Shown piece after piece: positions 25,562-33,348 of a stretch of 64,000 bases of DNA (its first letter is position 1; the number at the start of each line of letters is the position of its first letter). The stretch is taken from positions 62,001 through 126,000 of the forward strand of contig NZ_JAAIXZ010000023.1 in NCBI RefSeq assembly GCF_010894435.1, read 5' to 3'. This DNA comes from Pyxidicoccus trucidator (GTDB lineage: Bacteria; Myxococcota; Myxococcia; Myxococcales; Myxococcaceae). A model generated the notes under the pieces. It did not search any database and was not told the origin of the DNA. It saw only the letters and a list, made by a program, of their open reading frames with translations. Position numbers and translations under genes: made by a program.

Positions 25562-26200
25562 TTGAGCAAGCCAAGCCTGCCGTACCATGACCTTGAGTTC
25601 TCCAGCGACGCCCCCTTCTGGAGCGGAGAGGAAGCCTCCGAGCGGCGCATCTTCCTCATGCCCGCCTCACCGCCCTCCAAGTTCGTCGGCTTCGGTGTAG
25701 CCCGAGCTTCGAAGGAGGTGTGCTTCGTGGCCCGGGGCGTGGTGGCCGACCACCTCGGGCACTTCATCTCCCGGAACGTCCGAGAGGGAGCCAGGGTGGA
25801 ACTCTATGCGAAGCCCCCGCTGCCCCACTGGCTGCTGGAGCGCTACGTCTGCGATCCCCCCTGGGAGGGACACGAGTATGAGAAGCCCCCCAACCCTCCC
25901 GTTGGCGGGCTGGTCGCCACCGGAGTGGAGCGGTACGCGCCGTCCCCGACAGGCGCCCTGTGGTCGGGAGGGGACGGCTCCAACCGGGTGACCTTCATCA
26001 TCCCGGTGCATGACCCGGCCGAGTTCCTCGCGCTCGGAATGCTCGGCTCGCAGGCAGAGGAGCACTTCATGCGCGTGGGCCGGGTGGAGGATCAGCTCGG
26101 GGACTTCATCGAGCAGATGAAGCGAGAAGGAGCCCGGGTGGAGCTGCGGGCCCTGCCACCGCTCCCGGAGCCGCGCCTTCGCAGGTACTTCACCCGATGA
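25562..26200 (+). CDS. Two-repeat protein of unknown function in the CBASS-protease locus
   Basis: The 212-residue protein is an internal duplication. Repeat 1 (about 12-96) and repeat 2 (about 124-210) share FW/LWSG, an F-h-x-P strand, a GxxVADHLGHFI / GRVEDQLGDFI helix, and the ending REGARVEL-x-A-x-PPLP followed by RY. I do not recognise the family; no catalytic motif is visible. TTG at 25562 is chosen because AGGAG lies six bases upstream; a GTG at 25523 is the alternative. It overlaps the caspase-like gene by four bases, so it is a good candidate for that protease's inhibitor, substrate or chaperone. Confidence 0.75.
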   Translation: MSKPSLPYHDLEFSSDAPFWSGEEASERRIFLMPASPPSKFVGFGVARASKEVCFVARGVVADHLGHFISRNVREGARVELYAKPPLPHWLLERYVCDPPWEGHEYEKPPNPPVGGLVATGVERYAPSPTGALWSGGDGSNRVTFIIPVHDPAEFLALGMLGSQAEEHFMRVGRVEDQLGDFIEQMKREGARVELRALPPLPEPRLRRYFTR

Positions 26201-27630
26201 AGGACTCCACCATGGCTCTTGAACTGCTCCTGGCCCATGCCGATGACGGCCAGCCCGTGATTCCAGAGGGGCTTCCCATGGAAGCCCTTCACTTTCCCTC
26301 GAAGCCCGAGCCGCTCGACCTTCCCGAGCGGCTGTGGGACACCAGTGGTGACCATGACCGGCTCTCCCGGCAACGGTGGGGCCTCGTGGTGCCACAGGGG
26401 CCGCGGGGCCAGCAGCTGCTCGCGCGGGTCTGCCGGCTGCGGGAGCACCGCGAGGCGCAGCAGGGAGGAAGGCCTGCTCAGATCTACTGTGTGCCGCCCG
26501 GCATGGATGGCGTGAGCGCCGCCAACTGGAAGCGGACGGTCTTCCGGGACGAAGCCGTGTCTGAGGCGGAGCGCCCGCGATACCTGCTGCTGCTGGGGGA
26601 CCTAGACGAGGTCTCGCTGGAGCTGCAGCAGGAACTGGGCACGGATGCCTTCGTGGGCCGCCTGACGTTCCCGACGGACGAGGGCTACGACGCCTACGTC
26701 GATAAGGTGCTGCGCTGGGAGGCCACGGAGGCCCGCGCACACCGGCCGCGCGTGATCTTCTACACCGCTCTGGACGGCTCGGACGCGACCCGGTGGGGGC
26801 GGGAAATGCTCATCGAGCCGGGCGTCTCGGACTGTCGCAGCCGGACGACGGACGAGGGTCGGCCGCTGGTCGAGGTCCACGACATCATTGGCAAGGCGGG
26901 TGACCCCTCGGGGGAACTGCTGGCACGTGCGGCGGAGCCCGGGCCGTCCGTACTGTTCTCGCTGAGTCACGGAGCGGGGACCCCTCGTAAGGGATGGCCT
27001 TCCCTTGCCCAGCAACGTGAGCGACAGGGGGCACTCGTTCTTCCGGGCGGACAGCTCCTCACAGCTGCAGACCTGGCTTCGAGGCCCTTTCTTCCTGGAG
27101 GGGTGTGGTTCTGTCTTGCCTGCTTCAGCGCGGGGACCCCGGCGCCGAGTTCCTACACGCCATGGCTGCGCGACCTCGCCAGCACGGACCCCGAGGCGGC
27201 CCGTGTCCTGGCAGGTGCCCTGCCCAAGCAAGGGGACCGGCCCTTCATCGCCGCGCTCCCTCAAACCGTGCTGGCCAACCCGGAGGGACCGCTGGCCGTC
27301 ATGGGACATGTGGACCTCGCCTGGACTTCTGGCTTCGATGACCATGGCCGAGGAATGCCCTCCCGCTTCCTGGGCGTGGTCCAGGCGCTCCTCGATAGCC
27401 GCCGCGTCGGCGCCGCCATCCACACCCTGTTGCGCTTCTTCGGAGAGGCGAACAGCACGCTGGCGGTGCTCTACCTGCGGGAGGCGCTGGAGCGCGAGGC
27501 CGGGAAGCCGTGCTCCGTGGCTCCACAGGACAAGGCGGAGCTCTGGCTGCGGCGGCAGGACCTCGCCGGCTACGTGCTGCTCGGAGACCCCGCGGCGCGG
27601 CTGGCGCTACGCACTGAAGAGGCGAGGTAA
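26197..27630 (+). CDS. Caspase-like (clan CD) cysteine protease
   Basis: In this 477-residue protein, VLFSLSHGAGTP supplies a caspase-type catalytic His (H258) and GGVWFCLACFSAGTP the Cys (C309 most likely; C306 also present). The order and spacing match clan CD enzymes such as CHAT and metacaspase-like proteases, but the N-terminal 180 residues match nothing I know. The ATG at 26197 overlaps the previous stop; an ATG at 26212 has a better RBS (GAAGGA, seven bases away) and may be the true start. Neighbouring SAVED-CHAT suggests it is activated by cleavage. Confidence 0.7.
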   Translation: MKDSTMALELLLAHADDGQPVIPEGLPMEALHFPSKPEPLDLPERLWDTSGDHDRLSRQRWGLVVPQGPRGQQLLARVCRLREHREAQQGGRPAQIYCVPPGMDGVSAANWKRTVFRDEAVSEAERPRYLLLLGDLDEVSLELQQELGTDAFVGRLTFPTDEGYDAYVDKVLRWEATEARAHRPRVIFYTALDGSDATRWGREMLIEPGVSDCRSRTTDEGRPLVEVHDIIGKAGDPSGELLARAAEPGPSVLFSLSHGAGTPRKGWPSLAQQRERQGALVLPGGQLLTAADLASRPFLPGGVWFCLACFSAGTPAPSSYTPWLRDLASTDPEAARVLAGALPKQGDRPFIAALPQTVLANPEGPLAVMGHVDLAWTSGFDDHGRGMPSRFLGVVQALLDSRRVGAAIHTLLRFFGEANSTLAVLYLREALEREAGKPCSVAPQDKAELWLRRQDLAGYVLLGDPAARLALRTEEAR

Positions 27631-27649
27631 TAACCGCACGCTTGGCGTC
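27624..27649 (+). promoter_or_regulatory. Promoter-like motif GGTAAT-N14-CGTC before the CHAT-SAVED gene
   Basis: GAGGTAATAA (27624-27633, overlapping the caspase gene's stop) and CGTC (27646) repeat the motif before the sigma gene with identical 14-base spacing. CGTC ends 41 bases before the ATG at 27691. Confidence 0.4.
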
Positions 27650-27690
27650 TGTATTTGCGGTGCCTCACCTCATCATTGGAAGACACGCCC

Positions 27691-29634
27691 ATGTCTGGAA
27701 ATTCCAGCCCGCGAAAGGTCTCACTCAGCTTCTCGCTGCTGACCCGCATTCAGGACCCGCATGAGGTTCCAACCGGGCCCCGGGAGTACCGCATCGAGCA
27801 CACGGACCGGGATGAAAGCAGGGCCACCTTCCCCTGGGGTGAGCCCGAGTTCGTGCAGGCGATGGCCGACCTGGAGAAGCCCATCCCGGACTCCAACGTC
27901 TTCGCGAGGCTGGGGAAGTACCTCCAGGACTTCCTACACGGGACGCCGTGGGCGAAGGATGAGGACCGCATCAACCAGGCGTGCAAGGCCGGGCGTCCCA
28001 TCCACGTCACCATCCGCTCGAATGCGCCCGAGCTGTACTACCTGCCCTGGGAGCTGCTGAAGCTCAAACCCGGTGGCGGTCCTCTCGTCGAGCTGCCGGA
28101 CTGCTGCATCCGCTACGAGTGGCCGCAGCGTCCGCCCGAGGACGAGCTGCCTCGCCCTGTGGGGCGCATCCTGGTGGCAGTCCCAGCGACTGACGGTGCG
28201 CTGCCCATTGCCGGTCACCTCAAAGCCATTGCTGAGGCCTGCCGCAAGGAGCGCTTCGAGTTCGACCTGGACCGCGACGTGCTCTCTCCGGTGACGCGGA
28301 CGTCCCTAGCGAATGCACTGAGCGACACCGCCAGACCCGTCACCGCGCTCCACCTGCTTTGCCATGGCGGAGTGAAGCCCAACGGAGCCTATGGGCTGCG
28401 CCTGGACTCCTTGAAGAAGGGACACCCTCCTGAGCACCTCGACTCGGAGGAACTGCGACCACTCTTCAGGGATGCCCGCTCGCTCCGGCTTGTCACCCTG
28501 TGCGCCTGTCAGAGCGGCGATGCTGGTCGGCCGGGCCCCCTGGTGGGGAGCGTTGCCCAGATGCTGAATCGGCAGGGGGTCCCCGCGGTGATTGCCTCCA
28601 GGATGCCCCTGTCCACCGAGGGATCCAACCTGCTGACCGAGACGCTCTATGCCGAGCTGCTCGGTAGCAGCAAGGACCTGTGCAAGGCCTTCTCCATCGC
28701 CCGGCGGCGCCTACACATTGAGCAACGGCACAAGGACTGGGCCTCGCTCCAGCTCTACGCACGCGAGGATGACGCAGCCGCGCTCCGGCCCTTCGTTGCT
28801 CCTCCTGCGCCCCCTCCTCCAGGGACGCGCGGCGACCTCGTGCTCATCCGCCACGAGGCCTATGCCAAGGCTGATACGGCGCCTGACGCGCCCGATGCTC
28901 CGGAGCTTTTCCTGAACCGGACCGTTCGCGAAGTGCCCATCGACCACACGCGTGCGCTGGAGGGCCGCGACTGGAGCAGGGAGAAGCTCGAGGCAGAGGT
29001 CCGGCAGCTCGTCTCTTCTCGCGGAAGGTTCCGGCGGGCCCTCTCGGAGCGCGGCAGCGAGCTCGTCTACTTCGGCTTTCCCTTCGTCCCCCTGGCTGTC
29101 CTCGCGGGCTACCTGGCGAAGACGCGCCCGGTGCATGTCTTCGAGTACGACCGGGACAAGAAGCGCTTCACCTGGGAGGCGGAGTCCAGTGCGCCCTTCC
29201 CGCCGCTCATCATTGAGGACCAGCGCCACGAGTCAGGGACTGCCGCCAGGCTCCGGCTCTCCATCTCCGCTACCGTCCGGCTCGAAGACTGTCGCGAGGT
29301 GCTGAAGGACGAGGAAGTGAGGCTCGACCTCCACGGCCGGCTTGAGTCGTTCGGACGAGGCGTCATCCGGCGCAAGTCCCAGGCACAAGCCTACGCGCAG
29401 CAGCTCCGGCAGATGCTGGACGTTCAGCTCACGAGCAACCCCGACGTCCGGAGCGTCCACATCTTCGCGGCAGTCCCGGTCAGCATCGCCTTCCATCTGG
29501 GCCAGGAGCTGAATACGACCTGGATGCGGCCCTGCTACGTCTACAACTTCGAGCAGGAGAAAACGCCTCGTTACAAATGGCGCTTGTGTCTCCGTGCGGC
29601 GGCCGACGGCCAGCCCTCGGTCGACGTCTTCTAG
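27691..29634 (+). CDS. CHAT-SAVED cyclic-nucleotide-activated protease (CBASS effector)
   Basis: The 647-residue protein joins a CHAT protease (about 100-360; LYYLPWELL, H225 in HLLCHGG, C273 in TLCACQSG) to a C-terminal SAVED domain (about 430-647; LVYFGFPFVPLAVLAGYL, VHVFEYDR, and HIFAAVPVSIAFHLGQ), linked by a proline stretch. SAVED domains bind cyclic oligonucleotides made by CD-NTases or type III CRISPR and oligomerise to switch on the fused effector. It precedes the CD-NTase gene, so the second messenger made next door should activate this protease. Start: ATG at 27691 with TGGAAGA nine bases upstream; the TTG at 27655 is less likely. Confidence 0.85.
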   Translation: MSGNSSPRKVSLSFSLLTRIQDPHEVPTGPREYRIEHTDRDESRATFPWGEPEFVQAMADLEKPIPDSNVFARLGKYLQDFLHGTPWAKDEDRINQACKAGRPIHVTIRSNAPELYYLPWELLKLKPGGGPLVELPDCCIRYEWPQRPPEDELPRPVGRILVAVPATDGALPIAGHLKAIAEACRKERFEFDLDRDVLSPVTRTSLANALSDTARPVTALHLLCHGGVKPNGAYGLRLDSLKKGHPPEHLDSEELRPLFRDARSLRLVTLCACQSGDAGRPGPLVGSVAQMLNRQGVPAVIASRMPLSTEGSNLLTETLYAELLGSSKDLCKAFSIARRRLHIEQRHKDWASLQLYAREDDAAALRPFVAPPAPPPPGTRGDLVLIRHEAYAKADTAPDAPDAPELFLNRTVREVPIDHTRALEGRDWSREKLEAEVRQLVSSRGRFRRALSERGSELVYFGFPFVPLAVLAGYLAKTRPVHVFEYDRDKKRFTWEAESSAPFPPLIIEDQRHESGTAARLRLSISATVRLEDCREVLKDEEVRLDLHGRLESFGRGVIRRKSQAQAYAQQLRQMLDVQLTSNPDVRSVHIFAAVPVSIAFHLGQELNTTWMRPCYVYNFEQEKTPRYKWRLCLRAAADGQPSVDVF

Positions 29635-29711
29635 AGCCTCATCTGCCCTTAACGCTTTGCACGCCACCCACCGTGGTGCGTGGAACCCTTTTCCCTAAAG
29701 AGGTACTTCCC

Positions 29712-30740
29712 ATGGTCAAGCTGAGCACGAGGAGCCAGCTCCACAGCCGTATGTCCTCATTCGTCGATTGGATTCGCGCGGGAGACAAGGACGACATCAT
29801 CATCAAGCAGTCGCAGGAGATCCGCGACCGTATCCGCAGCCAGGCGGAGGCGGACGGGCTGACGGTGCGCTCCACCCCGAACTCCGGGTCCTTCGCCAAG
29901 AAGACGGGCCTGAGGAGGCACCTGCAAGGCCACTCCTACGTCGAGGGCCAGGACGTGGACCTCCCCTTCGTCGTCTCGCCGCGTGACGAGGACGGCGCGC
30001 GCATCGATGAGTTGCTCCGGCGCTTTGCCCGCTACGCGCAGACCTCATATCCGGAGACCAGCCGCACCCCGACGCGAAGTTCCATCCAGCTCGACTTCGT
30101 CGGCACCAAGCTCCGCTACGATCTGGTGCCCATGCTCGCCGTCCCCGGGGACGACTTTGCCCAGGTGCTGCTGCGCTCCAACGGAGAAAGGCGCCACACC
30201 TCCGTCCAGAAGCACATCGAGTTCGTCACAGCCCGCAGCGGGAAGAGCAACTTGCTGGCGGGGCGGGTCCGCTTCAACGACTGCGTCCGGCTCCTCAAGT
30301 GGTGGCGGGAGTTCCGGGTGGATGGGGCGCGCGTCCTCAAGGACGTGCCGTCCATGCTCCTCGACCTGCTCTGCGCGCACGCCTACGACCGCCTCGAGGT
30401 CGAGGAGACCTACGCCGGCACGCTATCGCGGTGGTTCAGCCTCCTGGCCGGCACGGTGCGCAAGCGGGAGCGGGTCGCCTTCTCCGACTTCGCCCGCATC
30501 CCGGCCGCCTCGGGCAACGCCGTGTGGACGGTCCTCGACCCGGTCAATCCCGAGAACAACGTCGTGTCGCAGTGGGACAAGTTCCAGGTCGAAGAGCTGG
30601 CGGAATGGCTGGAAGAGGGCTGCGACAGCATCAACCGGGCGCTTGCCGCAGACCTCCGCGGAGATGATGTCGCGAGCCTGGAGTCCCTGGTGGAGCTGTT
30701 CGGCAATCCGTTCAGGAACCACTGCGAGGTGGACGGATGA
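29712..30740 (+). CDS. CD-NTase (cGAS/DncV-like nucleotidyltransferase) of CBASS
   Basis: Makes a cyclic oligonucleotide alarm signal on phage infection. The 342-residue protein has the nucleotidyltransferase core: G59-S60 in NSGSFAKKT, D81-x-D83 in QDVDLPFVV, and the third acid D137 in LRYDLVPM. The order CD-NTase, HORMA, TRIP13 defines a type III CBASS; the HORMA partner suggests a clade C-like enzyme, but the clade is not proven. Start: ATG at 29712 with AAAGAGG nine bases upstream. Its stop overlaps the HORMA start (ATGA). Confidence 0.9.
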   Translation: MVKLSTRSQLHSRMSSFVDWIRAGDKDDIIIKQSQEIRDRIRSQAEADGLTVRSTPNSGSFAKKTGLRRHLQGHSYVEGQDVDLPFVVSPRDEDGARIDELLRRFARYAQTSYPETSRTPTRSSIQLDFVGTKLRYDLVPMLAVPGDDFAQVLLRSNGERRHTSVQKHIEFVTARSGKSNLLAGRVRFNDCVRLLKWWREFRVDGARVLKDVPSMLLDLLCAHAYDRLEVEETYAGTLSRWFSLLAGTVRKRERVAFSDFARIPAASGNAVWTVLDPVNPENNVVSQWDKFQVEELAEWLEEGCDSINRALAADLRGDDVASLESLVELFGNPFRNHCEVDG

Positions 30741-31219
30741 CCTTCTCTCACACCAGGACCTCCACCTTCACCGAGGCCCGGGTCCGGGAGGTCATGAAGT
30801 CGGTGTTCGACGAGCTCGTGGGCGCCGCCAGGCGGGGGTTCATCTCGCTGGAGAATGCCCAGAAGTGGAATGACGACTTGACGTACATGCTGTTCCGCCA
30901 AGTCGTTGCGTACTTCGAGCTGCAGTTCAGGACGCCCGAGGGGCAGCGGGTCGGGTTCCGGTACGACGTCAGCGATGACGGCTCGCTGCTCGAGGGCTCC
31001 CGCTCCGGCGGGCAGCGGCTCTACATGCTGCCGGATGGCACCCGGGGCTCCATCTTCGTCTCCTTCCGGGAGGGGCAGCTGGACTCGGAGACGGACACCG
31101 AGCTGACGAGGCGTGACTGGGTCTCCGGTGGGTCATCGCTCCAGGGAGAGGGAACACGGGACAGGGCGTACTCGGACCAGGGCTATGGGCTGATTCGAAA
31201 GCGAATGGGGGACTGGTAA
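30737..31219 (+). CDS. cap7: Bacterial HORMA-domain protein of CBASS (Cap7-like)
   Basis: The 160-residue protein matches the small bacterial HORMA family: TFTEARVREVMKSVFDEL, then LENAQKWNDDLTYMLFRQ, YFELQF, and RYDVSDDGSLLEGSRSGG followed by LPDGT. In type III CBASS, HORMA closes around a peptide from a phage protein and then binds and activates the CD-NTase. It overlaps the CD-NTase by four bases and the TRIP13-like gene by one (TAATG), so all three are translationally coupled. Confidence 0.88.
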   Translation: MTFSHTRTSTFTEARVREVMKSVFDELVGAARRGFISLENAQKWNDDLTYMLFRQVVAYFELQFRTPEGQRVGFRYDVSDDGSLLEGSRSGGQRLYMLPDGTRGSIFVSFREGQLDSETDTELTRRDWVSGGSSLQGEGTRDRAYSDQGYGLIRKRMGDW

Positions 31220-32094
31220 TGGCTGGGATGCAACTCGTGGAGACGACTCACCCGTCGGATCAGGCGCAGGAAGGCTTCGACGCGCTTATCGGCCTGGAGA
31301 ACCAGAAGCAGCTGCTGCTCGAGGAATTGCTCCTCCTGCTGGCTCCGGATCGCCTTTCCAAATGGCTCAAGCGCCACCACTCCGAGGGGCTTCCCCTCGC
31401 GGCGACCGCTCAGCGAACGACCCCCCTGGTGTTGCTGAGCGGTGAGGTCGGCTGTGGGAAGACCGCGCTGGCGACCTCCGTGGGTACCCCCCTCGCTCGT
31501 GAGCTCGGGGAGAAGGTGCGGGTCCTGGAGACTCCCTCCGATATCCGCGGCACCGGGCTCGTGGGAGAACTCTCTACGAGGGTGACCGAGGCGTTCGCCC
31601 AGGCCAAGTCCAAGGTGGGGAAGGGATATGGCCTGCTCATCATTGATGAGGCGGACGACATCGGCATGAGCCGCTCCGAGCAGCAGGCCCACCACGAGGA
31701 CCGTGCGGGGCTCAACGTGCTCATCAAGCAACTGGACACCCTGCCACGGGAGAAGGTGCGCATGGCGGTGCTGATGATCACCAACCGGGTGAACGCGCTT
31801 GACCCCGCCATCCGGCGTCGGGCCGCCTTGACGCTTGAGTTCACCCGGCCCGGGCAGCTTGAGCGCCAGCGCCTGTTCGAGCACCTGCTCCGAGGGAGCG
31901 ACCATACCCCCACCGAGGTGGAGACCCTGGTCCGGCAGAGCAATCGCGAGGTTCCCTACTCCTACTCGGACCTCATGCACCGGGTTGCCCGCGCCGCCCT
32001 GCTGGAGTGCCTGCGCCGCAATGAGCCCTTCGGGCCCGCGGGGCTGATGGCCGCGCTGACACGGGTAGAGCCCTCGCCCATGATGGCTCCCTGA
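31219..32094 (+). CDS. cap6: TRIP13/Pch2-like AAA+ ATPase of CBASS (Cap6-like)
   Basis: The 291-residue AAA+ protein has Walker A GEVGCGKT (75-82), Walker B LLIIDEADD (D143, E144), a sensor region MITNRVNALD and RRR after it. TRIP13-like ATPases pull HORMA open and so switch CBASS signalling off and keep it from false alarms. Size and position directly after HORMA fit. It is the last gene of the locus; a hairpin follows 12 bases later. Confidence 0.88.
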   Translation: MAGMQLVETTHPSDQAQEGFDALIGLENQKQLLLEELLLLLAPDRLSKWLKRHHSEGLPLAATAQRTTPLVLLSGEVGCGKTALATSVGTPLARELGEKVRVLETPSDIRGTGLVGELSTRVTEAFAQAKSKVGKGYGLLIIDEADDIGMSRSEQQAHHEDRAGLNVLIKQLDTLPREKVRMAVLMITNRVNALDPAIRRRAALTLEFTRPGQLERQRLFEHLLRGSDHTPTEVETLVRQSNREVPYSYSDLMHRVARAALLECLRRNEPFGPAGLMAALTRVEPSPMMAP

Positions 32095-32105
32095 GCCGAG
32101 CAGGA

Positions 32106-32136
32106 GGGTCAGGGAGGAACAGTCCTCTCCTGGCCC
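32106..32136 (+). terminator. Imperfect hairpin after the CBASS locus
   Basis: GGGTCAGGGAGGA pairs with TCCTCTCCTGGCCC with one bulge and one G-U pair around an ACAG loop. There is no T-run, so this is a candidate only. Confidence 0.35.
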
Positions 32137-32146
32137 GAGCCGCTGG

Positions 32147-32242
32147 CTACTCCGCCGTGAAGTACAGGTTGTCCAGCAGCAGCTTGTCCGCCGCCCCGCC
32201 CTGGCCGGCGATGAGCACGAACGGCGCCGTCACGGCATCAAA
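32147..32242 (-). pseudogene. C-terminal remnant of a lost gene
   Basis: On the minus strand 31 codons read FDAVTAPFVLIAGQGG, then LLLDNLYFTAE and a stop; an in-frame stop cuts the frame just upstream. This is typical of the end of a secreted carbohydrate-binding protein and not of random DNA. Downstream to 32520 I see no intact gene. Together with the scrap at 21458-21742 it brackets the CBASS locus with debris. Confidence 0.4.
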
Positions 32243-32520
32243 GCTTCAATCCCACTGCGGTGAAGGCCGCCGGCCGGATAGCCAGCAATGCGCCACCGAC
32301 TACGAACGTCCAGGCGAGGTCTGGATGGCCTGCGAGTTCACGTGCGGCAGGGACCGCTCCCTGCCCGGACGGGCTCATCTGCGACCGAGCTTCGTACCAG
32401 GCCCCCGCGACCCCAACGACCCCGACATCTGTGCAGTGGACCACCACTGCACCCGGAGGACGAAGCGCAGCCCTTTGTGTGCCAACCCGCCTACCGGCCG
32501 AAGCGATAGAACCCACTCCC
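32243..32520. other. Gap with no recognised gene before the SDR
   Basis: No frame in this stretch reads as a known protein. A minus-strand frame ending at 32238 has a hydrophobic tail (TFVVGGALLAIRPAAF) that could be a decayed membrane protein, but it has no start of its own. It should contain the SDR promoter. Confidence 0.4.
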
Positions 32521-33291
32521 ATGGACCTGGAGCTCAAAGGAAAGTCGGCCCTCGTCACCGGCAGCAGCCGGGGCATCGGCCGGGCCATCGCCACGGTGCT
32601 GGCCCGCGAGGGCGCACGGGTGTGCCTCACCGCGCGCGGAGCCGAGGCACTGGAGGCCACCGCGGCGGAGCTGCGCGCCTCCGGCGCGGACGTCACCACC
32701 GTGGTGACGGACGTGGCCACCCAACCCGGCGCGGTGGCGGCGGTGGACGCGGCCGTCCATGCCTTCGGCACGCTGGACATCCTCGTCAACAACGTGGGCG
32801 GCAGCGGCGGCGCGGGCGCCTTCGACGCGGCCACCGTGGCGCAGTGGGCCTCCATCATGGACCGCAACCTCATGTCCGCCGTGTGGTGCAGCCAGCGCGC
32901 CGTAGAGGTCATGCGCGCCAAGGGCGGCGGCTGCATCATCCACATCAACTCCATCTACGGCCGCGAGTACGCCACCAGCGCGCCCTACACCACCGCCAAG
33001 GCCGGCCTCACCGCGCTCACCAAGGAGATGGCCGTGGACCTCGCCCGCCACCGCATCCGCGTCAACGGCGTGGCGCCGGGCTCCATCCTCTTCCCCGGTG
33101 GGAGCTGGGACAAGCGCCGGCAGGCGGACCCGGAGAAGGTGGAGAAGCTCGTCCGCGAGGAGCTGCCCTGGGGCCGCTTCGGCGCCCCCGAGGAGGTGGC
33201 CGACGTGGTGGCCTTCCTCTGCTCGGAGCGCGCGCGCTGGGTGACGGGCGCCACCCTACCGGTCGATGGAGGACAGGGCCGTGCCTTCTGA
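32521..33291 (+). CDS. SDR-family NAD(P)-dependent oxidoreductase
   Basis: The 256-residue classical short-chain dehydrogenase has the cofactor loop TGSSRGIGRAI (about 12-22), NNVGG after strand 4 (N-N-A-G variant), catalytic Ser in IINSIYG region, Y-x-x-x-K in PYTTAKAG, and a late N-G-V-A-P-G. The substrate is unknown; members near FabG reduce 3-oxoacyl groups or similar ketones. The start at MDLELKGKSAL is chosen because the family starts there; upstream codons are debris. Confidence 0.9.
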   Translation: MDLELKGKSALVTGSSRGIGRAIATVLAREGARVCLTARGAEALEATAAELRASGADVTTVVTDVATQPGAVAAVDAAVHAFGTLDILVNNVGGSGGAGAFDAATVAQWASIMDRNLMSAVWCSQRAVEVMRAKGGGCIIHINSIYGREYATSAPYTTAKAGLTALTKEMAVDLARHRIRVNGVAPGSILFPGGSWDKRRQADPEKVEKLVREELPWGRFGAPEEVADVVAFLCSERARWVTGATLPVDGGQGRAF

Positions 33292-33348
33292 CGGGAAGCC
33301 CCGGCGCGCCCCATGCTATGCAGGGCCCCTCCGCATGAGACCGCACGC

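Noticed and set aside
29577-29711. N-terminal extension of the CD-NTase
   Set aside because: It overlaps the end of the CHAT-SAVED gene and ignores the clear RBS before the ATG at 29712.
32260-32520. N-terminal extension of the SDR
   Set aside because: The 87 upstream residues are low in structure and unlike the family, which starts just before the cofactor loop.
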